A DNA stretch of 64,000 nucleotides from an uncultured Bacteroidales bacterium (lineage in GTDB: Bacteria > Bacteroidota > Bacteroidia > Bacteroidales > F082), in contig CAJOEZ010000010.1 of assembly GCA_905233685.1 (NCBI GenBank), forward strand, positions 1-64,000. Reading direction: 5' to 3'. A program made the position numbers and the translations under genes. Under the pieces are notes generated by a model. The model had not been told where the DNA came from and made no database searches. It worked only from the letters and a program-made list of their open reading frames with translations. Shown here piece after piece: positions 16,178 through 26,611 of this stretch (the first letter of the stretch is position 1; every line of letters begins with the position of its first letter).

Positions 16178-17650
16178 TTAAAAAACCACAACGGAAGGAT
16201 TGTATTTTCTCATGGTCGGCATACTCATCCCGACATTGGCTCCTATATACGTAGGGTCACATGCCACATACTTCTTTTCGCCGAGCACAAGGTAATCGCC
16301 TTCGACATCCTCAGTGAAACATACAGCGGTGGAGAGGTGTTCAGGGTAATCAAGCAACACCACTTCCAATCCCATCAGTTCGCGCACCAAGCAGGCAAAC
16401 AGGATGGAACGGTCTTCACAATCGCAGAAAGGATAATACAACGACTCATCGGGATAGAGCGGGCGCTCGTAGCCGAATTGCTCTTGGTCGGTAGCATAGG
16501 CGAAGCCTGTCTGCACAAAGTTGAGGAGGATATTGGCGGCTTGTTCCTGAGTCTTGCCCGTAATGGCTTTACGCAAGATAGGATAAAGGGAATCCTTGGC
16601 CATATCGCTCAACGAAGCCTTAGCGTACAGCTGCCATTCGGAATTGATCGGACAACTGTTGAAAAAATCAATTAGGTTTTGGTTCAGGACAATGTTAGCC
16701 TTAATCGTCGGGAACCGTTTGGAACCAATTGTTCTCGGATTTGCCTTCTTGAAGGTCAGATTAGGTTGACTCATGTCGAGACGCATCATCTTTTCCTTTG
16801 GGAAAGCACGATTGAAGATTTGGAAGGTCTTATGATCGATGGAATTGTCGAAGCAATAGTACTTTACATCGTTTATTCTGAAGAACCTATAGCGATAGAT
16901 TTTCTCGTTTGAGCCTACCAATACGCAAAGCTTGTCGCCAGCTCTGCCGATGCGCATCTGATAGCCCGATTGGGTGAGCAGATACATGTGCAAAACGACC
17001 GCTTCGTTGGTATGGCCGCCACAGAAGGATTCGGCAACCTGTTCCGTCATCATGACATATCCCCAGTCGCAGAGGTTTAATTTATTGCTGTTTTGCAGGC
17101 ATTCGGCAATCAAGTTGTCGTAAGACCGTTCAGACAACTCTTTCCACAGAGACGACACGCTACTTTCGGAGGCATCTTTCATGTGCAAAGGCTGTAGCGC
17201 TGAGAAATGGAAGGCCAGGTCGGTGCCGTAAAAGCTAATGATGGTTTCAGGTATGCCAGGCTCAACCTGTGGTGTCAATGGTTCGACAGGGCGAGGCTGT
17301 TCAATGGGCTTTGGATGCAAGGGCTTGCCTTCGAATGGTATAGGCAAAGGCTTTGGATGTGAAATAGGATCGGCCAACACAGGCATAGGCGGTTTGGGCA
17401 GTGTGGGAATTTCTTCGGCAGGTTGTGTCTCGAATGCCGTCCACGGATTTTGCATGAAACGGGCATATTCCTCGTTGGCCTTTCTGCGAAAGTCATTGTA
17501 GTCCTGTTCGGCTTGCTGGCGGAATCTTTCGTATTCCTCACGAGCGTTTTGCTGAGACTCACGCACACGCTGGCTCCAATCCGTGTCAATTTGTGCGGCC
17601 AGCGACACCGTCATCACGCAAGCCAGACCCATTATTATCAGTCTTTTCAT
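16178..17650 (-). CDS. Exported transglutaminase-like protein, 490 aa
   Basis: Signal peptide MKRLIIMGLACVMTVSLAAQ, then a coiled, Arg/Glu/Gln-rich segment (REEYERFRQQAEQDYNDFRR), a Pro-rich linker (residues 80-135), a middle domain, and a C-terminal transglutaminase/cysteine-protease-like domain. The likely catalytic residues are Cys in YPFCDCEDRSILFA, His in DYPEHLSTAV and Asp in ACDPTY, the Cys-His-Asp order of that fold. ATG 17650 is chosen since it starts the signal peptide; a frame extension to 17695 covers the -7 box. It may cross-link or cleave envelope proteins; the substrate is unknown. Confidence 0.72.
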   Translation of the reverse strand: MKRLIIMGLACVMTVSLAAQIDTDWSQRVRESQQNAREEYERFRQQAEQDYNDFRRKANEEYARFMQNPWTAFETQPAEEIPTLPKPPMPVLADPISHPKPLPIPFEGKPLHPKPIEQPRPVEPLTPQVEPGIPETIISFYGTDLAFHFSALQPLHMKDASESSVSSLWKELSERSYDNLIAECLQNSNKLNLCDWGYVMMTEQVAESFCGGHTNEAVVLHMYLLTQSGYQMRIGRAGDKLCVLVGSNEKIYRYRFFRINDVKYYCFDNSIDHKTFQIFNRAFPKEKMMRLDMSQPNLTFKKANPRTIGSKRFPTIKANIVLNQNLIDFFNSCPINSEWQLYAKASLSDMAKDSLYPILRKAITGKTQEQAANILLNFVQTGFAYATDQEQFGYERPLYPDESLYYPFCDCEDRSILFACLVRELMGLEVVLLDYPEHLSTAVCFTEDVEGDYLVLGEKKYVACDPTYIGANVGMSMPTMRKYNPSVVVF

Positions 17651-17694
17651 CTTTGTTACTCTCTTTAAACACAACAATAGTGGCATTGAGGGCA

Positions 17695-17702
17695 CAAAAT
17701 TA
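17695..17702 (-). promoter_or_regulatory. Extended -7 box AGACTAATTTTG for the transglutaminase-like gene
   Basis: TAATTTTG on the minus strand, 44 nt before the start, in the context TTTAGACTAATTTTG; third member of the shared extended promoter set. Confidence 0.58.
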
Positions 17703-17929
17703 GTCTAAAAAAGTTACAGAATAGATAACTCCTTGATTTTAAGGACAGAATTTGTTGAAAACAACAGATCTAAATCAGGGGACAATTTATAATACTTTAC
17801 CTGTCAATATCCTTTTTGTCGCTTTGAACGCGACGAACAAGGAGCTTCAACTTCAATGCTCGAAGTGGCATTGAATATAAAAAGCCCTCGCGATGCGTTT
17901 CTCTTGTTTCCACATCACGAGAAAAGTCG

Positions 17930-17937
17930 TACCTTTG
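17930..17937 (+). promoter_or_regulatory. -7 box TACCTTTG for uvrA
   Basis: Exact box 18 nt before ATG 17956, with a TTG at 17904-17906 as a possible -33 element. No LexA-like dyad was noticed. Confidence 0.6.
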
Positions 17938-17955
17938 CCACCCCAAATTCCAGCC

Positions 17956-20832
17956 ATGAACGAATTCAGCGAAGACAAAACATTAGAAATCCTCGGCGCG
18001 AGGGAAAACAACCTGAAAAACATCGACCTCTCGATTCCGCGCAATGCATTGGTGGTCGTCACCGGCATCAGCGGGAGCGGCAAGTCGTCGCTGGCCTTCG
18101 ACACGATTTATGCCGAGGGACAACGCCGCTACATGGAGAGTTTCTCGGCCTATGCGCGACAGTTCATCGGCAACATGGAACGCCCTGATGTCGATAAGAT
18201 TACGGGCTTGAGTCCTGTGATTTCCATCGAGCAGAAGTCGGTGAACAAAAACCCGCGCTCGACGGTGGGCACCATCACGGAGATTTATGACTTCCTGCGC
18301 CTTTTGTACGCACGCATCGGCGAGGCTTATTCCTACAACACAGGCGAACGCATGGTACGCTACACCGAAGAGCAAATCACCGAATTGATTCTCAAGGAGT
18401 TCGACGGCAAGCGCATCAATATTTTGGCTCCGACCGTGAGAGGCAGAAAAGGGCATTATCGGGAGTTGTTCGAGCATATCCGTCAGGCGGGCTTCACAAG
18501 GGTTCGCGTGGACGGCGAGATGCGAGAAATCGAGTTCGGGATGATGGTGGACCGCTACAAGACGCATGACATCGAAATCGTCATCGACCGCATCGAGGTA
18601 CACGAAGACAGCCTCACGCGCATTAAGAAATCAGTGCAAACAGCCTTCCGCTATGGAAAGGGTTTGCTGATGGTTTTGGACAACGACAGCCAGCAACTGC
18701 GCTATTTCAGTCGCCTGCTGATGTGCCCCACCACTGGCCTCTCCTACGAAGACCCCGAACCCAACACCTTCTCGTTCAACTCACCCTACGGCGCATGCCC
18801 GAAGTGCAACGGTTTGGGCGAAATCGCGGTGGTGGATAAGGAAAAACTGATTCCCAACCCCAATTTGAGCCTCCGCAAGGGCGGTTTGGCTCCGGCGGGC
18901 GAATACAAGGCCAGCAGTTGGATTTTCAAGCAGTTGGAGGCCATCGGGCTGAAGTACGGCTACACCCTCGACACGCCGCTGAAGGAGTTCTCCGACGAGG
19001 CCTTGGACGTGATTCTCTACGGCACCAACGAGACCTTCGAGGTGAAGCGCGAGACGCTCGGCATCACTTCGACCTTCAAAATCAACTTCGAGGGCATCAT
19101 CAACTTCATAGAGGAGCAGAACAACGAGGAGGCTTCGGCGGCCATCGCGCGCTGGGCAGGTTCGTTCATGAACCATGTAACCTGTCCCGTTTGCGGCGGC
19201 TCGCGACTGAAAAAGGAGTCGCAGTGGTTCCGCATCGACGGGAAAAACATCGCCGAGGTGGCCAATATGGACACGCTCTCGTTGGGCCGATGGATTGACG
19301 AACTGCCAAGCAAACTCACTGAAAGACAAAACGATATAGCCAAGGAAATCCTGCGCGAAATCCACAAGCGCGTGCATTTCCTCTTGGACATCGGCATCGA
19401 CTACCTGAACATGAACCGTCCGGCGGCATCGCTTTCGGGCGGCGAGGCGCAACGCATCCGCTTGGCCACTCAAATCGGGTCGCAACTGACGGGCGTTCTC
19501 TACATCTTGGACGAACCAAGCATCGGATTGCATCAGCGTGACAACCAACGCCTTATCGAGTCGCTGAAGGAACTGCGCGACATCGGCAACTCGGTGATTG
19601 TGGTGGAGCACGACAAGGAAACCATGCTCAGCGCGGACTATTTGGTCGATATTGGCCCAGGCGCAGGTCGGCACGGCGGCGAGGTCGTCTTTGCCGGCAC
19701 ACCCGCCGAAACCAAAAACGGCCACTCCATCACCTGCGATTACCTCAACGGCCATCGCCAAATCGAGGTGCCGAAAACACGGCGCAAACCTTTGGACGGC
19801 GACTACCTTATTATAAAAGGTGCCAAAGGCCACAACCTGAAAAATGTCGATTTGAAGTTGCCCCTCGGCGTGATGGTCTGCGTAACAGGCGTAAGCGGCT
19901 CGGGCAAGAGCACCTTAATTAATGAAACCCTCTCCCCTATTTTGAGCCAAAAATTCTACCGATCGGTGAAGGAACCGCTGCCTTACGACAGCATCGAGGG
20001 TTTGGAGAAAATCGACAAAATCATCCAAATCGACCAAGCCCCGATAGGGCGCACACCGCGCTCGAACCCAGCGACTTACACCAAAGTTTTCGACGAAATC
20101 CGTAAACTCTTTGGCGAGTTGCCCGAGTCGAAAATCAGGAATTACAAGGCGGGGCGTTTCTCGTTCAACGTGAAAGGCGGTCGCTGCGAAGCCTGCAAAG
20201 GCGCGGGCGTGCGCGTCATCGAGATGAACTTCCTCCCCGATGTGTCCGTGATGTGCGAGGAATGTCAGGGCAAACGCTACAACCGCGAGACGCTTGAGGT
20301 GCGCTACAAAGGCAAGAGTATCAACGACGTACTCAACATGACCATCAATGAGGCGGTGGAGTTTTTCGAGAACATCCCGAACATCATACAGAAAATCAGG
20401 ACGTTGAAAGATGTCGGCTTGGGCTACCTTACCCTCGGCCAAGCCTCCACCACCATCAGCGGTGGCGAGGCGCAGCGCGTGAAATTAGCCACCGAACTCG
20501 CCAAACGCGACACGGGCAAGACGCTTTATGTGCTCGACGAACCCACCACCGGATTGCATTTCGAGGACATCAAGGTCTTGATGAACGTGTTGAACAAGTT
20601 GGTGGAAAAAGGCAACACCGTCCTCATCATCGAGCACAACATGGACGTCATCAAAATGGCCGACTGGATCATCGACATGGGTCCCGAGGGCGGCGAGCGC
20701 GGCGGGCGCATCCTTTGCGAGGGCACGCCAGAAGAAGTCGCCAAGTGCGAGGAAAGCTATACGGGGAAATACTTGAGTTTAGAATTGAGATACATGCACG
20801 AGCTTAATCCTTATAGTTACGCAATACATTGA
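17956..20832 (+). CDS. uvrA: UvrABC excinuclease subunit A
   Basis: DNA damage recognition ATPase of nucleotide excision repair, acting as a dimer that loads UvrB. The 958 residues carry two ABC ATPase halves: Walker [11 protein letters not shown] near residue 33 and [10 protein letters not shown] near 643, signatures [12 protein letters not shown] and [12 protein letters not shown], and Walker [15 protein letters not shown] and [14 protein letters not shown]. Zinc-binding [15 protein letters not shown] and CEACKGAG...CEECQGKRY are complete. Start ATG 17956 ([13 protein letters not shown]) follows a -7 box; an upstream in-frame ATG at 17893 precedes that box and is rejected. The 3' end overlaps the convergent metallopeptidase gene by 29 bp. 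Confidence 0.97.
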   Translation: MNEFSEDKTLEILGARENNLKNIDLSIPRNALVVVTGISGSGKSSLAFDTIYAEGQRRYMESFSAYARQFIGNMERPDVDKITGLSPVISIEQKSVNKNPRSTVGTITEIYDFLRLLYARIGEAYSYNTGERMVRYTEEQITELILKEFDGKRINILAPTVRGRKGHYRELFEHIRQAGFTRVRVDGEMREIEFGMMVDRYKTHDIEIVIDRIEVHEDSLTRIKKSVQTAFRYGKGLLMVLDNDSQQLRYFSRLLMCPTTGLSYEDPEPNTFSFNSPYGACPKCNGLGEIAVVDKEKLIPNPNLSLRKGGLAPAGEYKASSWIFKQLEAIGLKYGYTLDTPLKEFSDEALDVILYGTNETFEVKRETLGITSTFKINFEGIINFIEEQNNEEASAAIARWAGSFMNHVTCPVCGGSRLKKESQWFRIDGKNIAEVANMDTLSLGRWIDELPSKLTERQNDIAKEILREIHKRVHFLLDIGIDYLNMNRPAASLSGGEAQRIRLATQIGSQLTGVLYILDEPSIGLHQRDNQRLIESLKELRDIGNSVIVVEHDKETMLSADYLVDIGPGAGRHGGEVVFAGTPAETKNGHSITCDYLNGHRQIEVPKTRRKPLDGDYLIIKGAKGHNLKNVDLKLPLGVMVCVTGVSGSGKSTLINETLSPILSQKFYRSVKEPLPYDSIEGLEKIDKIIQIDQAPIGRTPRSNPATYTKVFDEIRKLFGELPESKIRNYKAGRFSFNVKGGRCEACKGAGVRVIEMNFLPDVSVMCEECQGKRYNRETLEVRYKGKSINDVLNMTINEAVEFFENIPNIIQKIRTLKDVGLGYLTLGQASTTISGGEAQRVKLATELAKRDTGKTLYVLDEPTTGLHFEDIKVLMNVLNKLVEKGNTVLIIEHNMDVIKMADWIIDMGPEGGERGGRILCEGTPEEVAKCEESYTGKYLSLELRYMHELNPYSYAIH

Positions 20833-21847
20833 TGATGTTGGCAATGAGTTCTGGCGCCTGGTATTCCTTCCCGTCAAGGCCATAGACTAAGGTATAGCCA
20901 AAATTATCGGCCATACATTCTTCAGGAGCAGTCACATAGTCTGTGTTCCGGCCTACGACATCCCAGAAGTCAGATGCCTCTTCAACGAGATAGTAGGTAT
21001 CCATAGCATCGATGGGTACAAGCACTACCTCTTGAAAGTTAAAGAAAGAGGCTTCATCGCCCACTTCTGCATAGGCTTCTTCCCAAGTCTTGGTGTAGAA
21101 CACCAACAGTTCACAATTGCGTTTCTCACCGTTGATGGTGAATTCGGCGTAATTGTCGATATGTTCCACATCAGGGTTAGCCAAGATTCTATTCTGGATA
21201 TCAGGCGAGAAGACAAAATCGACGCCTGTCACGGTGAAACCTATGAGGCTGTACATTTGGCTACGGAACGTTGGAGAGTTGCGCGTGAGGCAATGGAATA
21301 GCTCGTGGGCAATGACATGGTTGAAATAATTCCTTTTACTCGCTGCTACCGCTTCACTGTCGCCTTCTTTCGGTATGCCAAATTGAAGAACACGATCGCA
21401 AATATAGATTTCCGTTTTATGGGTATAAGCTCCGGCGCCGCGTTCTTCCTCCATAGTGGTCTTGACAAAAGCGATATCCTCGGGGAATGGCAACGAGGCA
21501 CCCATATCGTTTAGCGTTGTTTCGATGAATGTTACCGCTCTCGTGATAGCCGCTTTTTCATCATCGTTAAAGTCACGGACGCAAGTCTGCGCAAAGGCTA
21601 TAAGCTCATTAAGGGAGGATCCCGTCTTCCTCATGCGCCAGTCGATGTTGTTCTGGTTCAAATTGTTGTAATACTCAGTGTTAGCATCCAGCAGTTGTTG
21701 CCCTTCAGCTATGGTGGCAAAGTGATAATTGATTTCAGAATTCTCTTTGGGATCGTCCTTCTGGCATGAGAAGAACACGAAAGGCAGGCAGAACAAGGCG
21801 ATCATTGTGGCCAACCTATTAAGTTTTAAATGCTTCATAGTAGTCAT
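20804..21847 (-). CDS. Zinc metallopeptidase lipoprotein (HExxH), 347 aa
   Basis: Lipoprotein signal with lipobox (LFCLPFVFFSC, Cys28) and a following Lys-Asp-Asp rich stretch. The sequence VIAHELFHCLTRNSPTF at about 183-199 contains HExxH, the zinc-binding and catalytic motif of gluzincin/metzincin peptidases; a third ligand cannot be assigned with certainty. The overall plan resembles the putative zinc-binding metallopeptidase lipoproteins common in Bacteroidota. Start ATG 21847 is used; ATG 21838 three codons later is equally possible. Tail-to-tail overlap with uvrA of 29 bp. Probably surface-exposed or periplasmic. Confidence 0.78.
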   Translation of the reverse strand: MTTMKHLKLNRLATMIALFCLPFVFFSCQKDDPKENSEINYHFATIAEGQQLLDANTEYYNNLNQNNIDWRMRKTGSSLNELIAFAQTCVRDFNDDEKAAITRAVTFIETTLNDMGASLPFPEDIAFVKTTMEEERGAGAYTHKTEIYICDRVLQFGIPKEGDSEAVAASKRNYFNHVIAHELFHCLTRNSPTFRSQMYSLIGFTVTGVDFVFSPDIQNRILANPDVEHIDNYAEFTINGEKRNCELLVFYTKTWEEAYAEVGDEASFFNFQEVVLVPIDAMDTYYLVEEASDFWDVVGRNTDYVTAPEECMADNFGYTLVYGLDGKEYQAPELIANIINVLRNYKD

Positions 21848-21868
21848 TATTTAATGGTTTCTTTGGTG

Positions 21869-21876
21869 CAAAGATA
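21869..21876 (-). promoter_or_regulatory. -7 box TATCTTTG for the metallopeptidase gene
   Basis: Exact box on the minus strand, 22 nt before the start at 21847. Confidence 0.6.
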
Positions 21877-21993
21877 ATGGTTTTTTATTACAGTTGCGTT
21901 AATTTTTGAATAATCCTTCGGAAGTAAATTCCAAATTGAAAAAAGCATCAGCAATGGTGCCTCTTTTTGTGTCTTGTGGGAAATAGAAATGTG

Positions 21994-22956
21994 TCACCTA
22001 AGCCATAGCTTCTGCCCGGCCTGAAGCTTCGTTCCACTCTGTAACTTATTCTTTTTCAAAATCTTGTCAGGTTTCACAGCATAGCGCAGGCCGATGTCGC
22101 GAATGGTCTCGCCCTCCTCGACGGTGTGCTTCTTGGCTTTCCAGTTCTTGTTTTTCAGTTTGGCGAGATACACCACGTCACCGCTATGGAACACCATCTC
22201 GTCAGGATGGCGAAGACAGTTGTATTCACAGAATTTCTTGTACTTCAGGCCAAATTCCTTGGCTAAGCTTTCTGGCGTTTCGCCCTCCTTGGCAAAGATG
22301 AAGCGCACTCCGTTGTTCTCGTAGATAAAGCGTTTGTCGACGGTCATGTCGACCAACTCGAAAACGCCTCGGTTAGTGGGCGAATAGGCCAGTTCAATCA
22401 GTTCGTCCTCCTCGGCGATTTCAGGCACTTTGTTGTCGTCTTTCATCTTGCCGAGAGCAATTTTGTCGTATTTGGTAAGGTCGTAAAGCTCAATCCGGTC
22501 AATGAGGAGTTGAGCGTACTTCGGATTAGTGGCATAGCCCGCCGCCTTCAGTCCGCGCGCCCAGCCTTTGTAGTCGGTGATTTCGAGTTCGAAAAGGGCG
22601 GCATAGCGAGCTCGCCCGCATAGGAATTCGGAGTGGTCACGAAACGACTCTTCGGCGTTCTTGTACTTACGGAAACACTCGTCCTTCTCGTCGTCGTCCA
22701 TGTAGTAGGTCTGGCCCGTCCAGCCTTTATGGCACTTGATACCGAAGTGGTTTTTGGCCTCGCGTGCCAAAGCGCTGTTGCCCGCCCCCGACTCCAAAAG
22801 GCCTTGCGCCAGGGTGATGGAGGCTGGAATCTTGTGCTCGCGCATCTCGCGCATGGCGATGTCCTTGTATGTCTGGATGTATTCTTCAGGGGTGATGCGT
22901 TGCGCGAATAGGGTTACCGGCGATAACAGTAGGAATAACAGGTATAATTTTCTCAT
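21994..22956 (-). CDS. GH73 glucosaminidase with C-terminal LysM modules, 320 aa
   Basis: Peptidoglycan hydrolase of the FlgJ/GH73 type. Signal peptide MRKLYLLFLLLSPVTLFAQ; catalytic domain 20-165 with IPASITLAQGLLESGAGNSA (Glu in LLESG), NHFGIKCHKGW, and AARYAALFELEITDYKGWARG. Two LysM-like repeats follow: FAKEGETPESLAKEFGLK and HTVEEGETIRDIGLRYAVKP, the latter ending GQKLWL. ATG 22956 gives the signal peptide; the frame stays open for 20 codons upstream. Divergent from rsmG across 101 bp. Acts on peptidoglycan in the periplasm. Confidence 0.9.
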   Translation of the reverse strand: MRKLYLLFLLLSPVTLFAQRITPEEYIQTYKDIAMREMREHKIPASITLAQGLLESGAGNSALAREAKNHFGIKCHKGWTGQTYYMDDDEKDECFRKYKNAEESFRDHSEFLCGRARYAALFELEITDYKGWARGLKAAGYATNPKYAQLLIDRIELYDLTKYDKIALGKMKDDNKVPEIAEEDELIELAYSPTNRGVFELVDMTVDKRFIYENNGVRFIFAKEGETPESLAKEFGLKYKKFCEYNCLRHPDEMVFHSGDVVYLAKLKNKNWKAKKHTVEEGETIRDIGLRYAVKPDKILKKNKLQSGTKLQAGQKLWLR

Positions 22957-23028
22957 GTTTACGGAACGCAAAAACCATGAAAATCGTATAAAACAAAAAT
23001 AAAAAAGCCGTGCCATCGATTTTTTCCG

Positions 23029-23036
23029 TACTTTTG
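23029..23036 (+). promoter_or_regulatory. -7 box TACTTTTG for rsmG
   Basis: Exact box 21 nt before ATG 23058 in the divergent spacer with the GH73 gene. Confidence 0.62.
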
Positions 23037-23057
23037 AAGCCTCTTTTTTAAAAAACT

Positions 23058-23684
23058 ATGGACACAACCGCCCTTTTCCAGTATTTCCCCGACCTCACCG
23101 AGAGGCAAAGGGAGCAATATAACAAGCTGAAAGACTTGTACTTGGACTGGAACAGCAAAATCAATGTCATCTCACGCAAAGACATGGAGCACTTCTATGA
23201 GCACCATGTGCTGCACTCGTTGGCCATCGCCAAATACTTCGAGTTGCTGCCTGGCATGAAGGTGATGGACTTGGGCACGGGCGGCGGTTTTCCGGGCATT
23301 CCTTTGGCGATTCTGTTTCCGCAGACCGAGTTCTACCTCGTCGACGGGACGGGCAAGAAAATCATGGTGGTGAATGCCGTGAAAGACGCCATCGGTTTGG
23401 AGAACGTGATAGCCGAGCACAAACGCGCCGAGGAAGTGAAAGCCAAGTTTGACGTGATTACTGGTCGCGCGGTGATGACCCTGCCCGAAATCGCCAACCT
23501 TGCGGGCAACAAGCTGAGAATCAGGGGCGATGTGGAAGCAGGCGGCATCCTTTACCTGAAGGGCGGCGACCTGACGGAAGAGTTCAAAGCTTTGAACCGC
23601 TATTGGAGATACAAACAAGTGCCAGTCGGGCAGTGGTTCAAGGAAAAATATTTTGAAGAGAAATACGTTGTACACCTATATTAA
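23058..23684 (+). CDS. rsmG: 16S rRNA m7G527 methyltransferase
   Basis: Transfers methyl from S-adenosylmethionine to N7 of G527 in 16S rRNA; loss gives low-level streptomycin resistance in many bacteria. The 208-residue protein shows NVISRKDMEHFYEHHVLHS, the SAM-binding MDLGTGGGFPGIPLAI and VTGRAVMTLP-like ITGRAVMTLPEI. Length and motif order fit RsmG/GidB. It is followed 85 nt later by the M16 protease gene on the same strand. Confidence 0.96.
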   Translation: MDTTALFQYFPDLTERQREQYNKLKDLYLDWNSKINVISRKDMEHFYEHHVLHSLAIAKYFELLPGMKVMDLGTGGGFPGIPLAILFPQTEFYLVDGTGKKIMVVNAVKDAIGLENVIAEHKRAEEVKAKFDVITGRAVMTLPEIANLAGNKLRIRGDVEAGGILYLKGGDLTEEFKALNRYWRYKQVPVGQWFKEKYFEEKYVVHLY

Positions 23685-23769
23685 TAATCCACGAAGGGGA
23701 AACGCTCCGCGTTCGACGGAGTCAAACCCAAAACGAAAACAAACAGTTAATCAACAAATACTAATCAAG

Positions 23770-26568
23770 ATGAAAAAACTGACATTAACCTTAATTGCAA
23801 CGTTTGCCCTGAGCACCATGATGCTCGCGCAAACCATGACCGTGCCCTTCGACCCGAATGTCAGAAGAGGCAAACTCGAGAACGGATTGACTTACTACAT
23901 CCGTCACAACGAAAAACCCGCCCAGCGCGCCAACTTCTACATCGCGCAGAAGGTCGGTTCCATCCTGGAAGAAGACGACCAGCAAGGTCTGGCCCACTTC
24001 CTCGAACACATGGCCTTCAACGGCACGCAGAACTTCCCCGGCAAGGAACTCCTTAACTACATGGAGCACAATGGCGTGAAGTTCGGCGAGAACGTGAACG
24101 CTTGGACCAGCATCGAGCAGACCGTCTACATGCTCACCAACGTGCCGACGACCAATCCCGGCCTCATCGACTCGTGCATCCTCATCCTCCACGACTGGTC
24201 GAGCTTCATCTCACTTGAGAGCGAGGAAATCGACAAGGAGCGCGGTGTCATCCTTGAGGAAATGCGCCAAGGCCAAGGTGCCCAAATGCGTATCTACCAA
24301 AAGATGCTGCCTGAGATTTATCCCAACAGCCCCTACGGTCACCGCCTGCCCATCGGCACCGAGGAAGTCGTGGCCAATTTCGACCATGACGCCCTGCGCG
24401 CCTACTACCACAAGTGGTATCGTCCTGACCTGCAAGGCATCATCATCATCGGTGACATTGATGTGAACGAGATTGAGAGCCGTCTGAAGACCATCTTCGA
24501 GGACATCCCTGCCCCCGTCAACCCTGCCGAACGCACCCGCTTTGAAGTGGCCGACAACGCCGAGCCTATCGTCAGCATCTGCACCGACCCCGAAGAGACC
24601 AACTACAACATTTCGGTGTATTACAAGCGTGACGTGGTTCCGAACGAAGATAAGGATGACATCCAATACTGGCTGAAAACCTACATCGACAACCTCGTTT
24701 CCACCATGTACAACAACCGCATGGAGGAACTCACCCAAAAAGCCAACCCGCCCTTCATTTTCGGTTACGGCTACTACGGCACCTTCTTCGTCAGCGACAC
24801 CAAAGATGCCTGGACCGCGCTTGCCTACGCCAAGGACAAGGACGGCATCGACGAGGCGTTGAACGCCATCGTGGCCGAGAACAAGCGTATGCAGCAATAC
24901 GGCTTCACCGCCTCCGAGTTTGAGCGCGCCAAGGCCGACCTGATGAAGCGCATTGAAAACCAATACGATGAACGCGAAAAGCAGGAAACGAGCCGTTACC
25001 TCTACCCCATCCTCAACCACTTCCTCACCAACGAGCCGCTGATGGGCATCGAGAACGAGTACATGCTGCTCAGCCAGATTCTACCCGCGCTGCCTGTGGA
25101 AGCCATCAACCAATATGTACCTGAACTCATCCGCGAGGACAACATCGTCATCACCCTGACCGCCCCCGAGAAGGAAGGTGAAGTGCTGCCCACCAAGGAA
25201 GAGCTTTTGGCCATGTACCAAGAGGCCTGCAAAGTGGAGGTTGAGCCTTACGTGGAGACCGTCAGCAACGAGCCGCTCATCGCCACCATGCCCGTGAAAG
25301 GCGCCATCGAGAGCAAGAAGCACGACGACACCTTCGACGCCACCATCCTCACCCTGAAGAACGGCGTGAAAGTCATCTACAAGCCCACCACCTTCAAGGA
25401 CGACGAAATCATGATGAACGCCTACAGCTTTGGCGGCTATTCCGTCATGGACCAAAGCGATCCATATACTTTACAGGAAATCAACGAATTAGCCACAATC
25501 GGCGGCGTGGGCAACTTCAGCGCCATCGACCTGCCCAAGGTTTTGGCAGGCAAGAACGTGAGAGTGAACCCAAGCATCAACTCTCTCACCGAAGGTATGA
25601 GCGGCAACTGCTCCGTCAAGGACTTTGAAACCATGCTGCAGCTCACCTATTTGTATTTCAATAATCCACGCAGCGACGAAGAGGCTTTCCAATCCTACAT
25701 CACCCGCACCAAGGCCATGGTCGCCAACATCGAATCCGACCCGAGCACCGCCTTCCGCGACAACCTCATGTTCGCCCTCTACGACAACCACCCGTTGGTC
25801 AAGCGCATGAAGGCCGAGGACTACGACAAGGTCGACTACGCTAAGGGCCTGAAACTCTATGCCGACCGCTTCAAGGACGCCAACAACTTCGTCTTCACCT
25901 TCGTGGGCAACATCGACCCCGAGACCTTCGAGCCGCTGATTGAGCAATACATCGGTGCCCTGAAGACCAAGAAGAACGACGAGACCTGGACCGACAACGT
26001 GCCTCTCATCACCGAAAAGGACGTCAACTGCCACTATACCAAGGCCATGGAGAACCCGAAGGTGACCTGCTACATCGTCTACAACGGCGAGATGGGATTC
26101 ACCCGCAAGAACCAGCTGATCATGCAGGCCCTCAACGACGTGATGGACATCGTCTACACCGAGAAAATCCGTGAAGACGAAGGCGGCACTTACGGTGTGG
26201 GCGTCAACGCCAACTTGAGCTATGCCCCGAAACAGAGCTTTATGTTCCTCATCGGTTTCGAGACCAACAAGGACATGTACGAAAAGCTGATGGGCATCGC
26301 CAAAGCCGAGCTGCAGGGTGTGGCCAACGAAGGCCCACGCGAGCAAGACCTCAAGAAAGTGAAGGAATTCCTCGTGAAGAAACACGCCGAAGACTTGGAG
26401 AACAACCGCTACTGGATGAACTGCATCCAGACCCGCGAGCAATACGGCTATAACCCGATGGAGAACTACGTTGATATCATCAACAGCATCACCGGCGACG
26501 ATGTGGCCAACATGGCAAAAGCCGTGCTGAATGGCTACAAGAAGGAAGTAGTGCAAATCCCTGAATAA
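23770..26568 (+). CDS. M16 family zinc metallopeptidase, 932 aa
   Basis: Exported pitrilysin-type protease. Signal peptide MKKLTLTLIATFALSTMMLAQ, then the first M16 domain with NGLTYYIRHN and the inverted zinc motif HFLEH at 76-80 (third ligand Glu probably in the EERGV/ESEEIDKERGVILEE helix). A second, inactive M16 pair fills the C-terminal half (KNGVKVIYKPTTFKDDEI, YGVGVNANLSY). ATG 23770 begins the signal peptide; the frame is open 39 codons upstream into rsmG but without a sensible start. Proteins of this layout degrade peptides in the periplasm. Codon use is strongly C/G-ending as in the housekeeping genes. Confidence 0.93.
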   Translation: MKKLTLTLIATFALSTMMLAQTMTVPFDPNVRRGKLENGLTYYIRHNEKPAQRANFYIAQKVGSILEEDDQQGLAHFLEHMAFNGTQNFPGKELLNYMEHNGVKFGENVNAWTSIEQTVYMLTNVPTTNPGLIDSCILILHDWSSFISLESEEIDKERGVILEEMRQGQGAQMRIYQKMLPEIYPNSPYGHRLPIGTEEVVANFDHDALRAYYHKWYRPDLQGIIIIGDIDVNEIESRLKTIFEDIPAPVNPAERTRFEVADNAEPIVSICTDPEETNYNISVYYKRDVVPNEDKDDIQYWLKTYIDNLVSTMYNNRMEELTQKANPPFIFGYGYYGTFFVSDTKDAWTALAYAKDKDGIDEALNAIVAENKRMQQYGFTASEFERAKADLMKRIENQYDEREKQETSRYLYPILNHFLTNEPLMGIENEYMLLSQILPALPVEAINQYVPELIREDNIVITLTAPEKEGEVLPTKEELLAMYQEACKVEVEPYVETVSNEPLIATMPVKGAIESKKHDDTFDATILTLKNGVKVIYKPTTFKDDEIMMNAYSFGGYSVMDQSDPYTLQEINELATIGGVGNFSAIDLPKVLAGKNVRVNPSINSLTEGMSGNCSVKDFETMLQLTYLYFNNPRSDEEAFQSYITRTKAMVANIESDPSTAFRDNLMFALYDNHPLVKRMKAEDYDKVDYAKGLKLYADRFKDANNFVFTFVGNIDPETFEPLIEQYIGALKTKKNDETWTDNVPLITEKDVNCHYTKAMENPKVTCYIVYNGEMGFTRKNQLIMQALNDVMDIVYTEKIREDEGGTYGVGVNANLSYAPKQSFMFLIGFETNKDMYEKLMGIAKAELQGVANEGPREQDLKKVKEFLVKKHAEDLENNRYWMNCIQTREQYGYNPMENYVDIINSITGDDVANMAKAVLNGYKKEVVQIPE

Positions 26569-26611
26569 TCTTTAATCTTTGAATTTTTAAATCTTTAAAT
26601 TACAAATAGTT

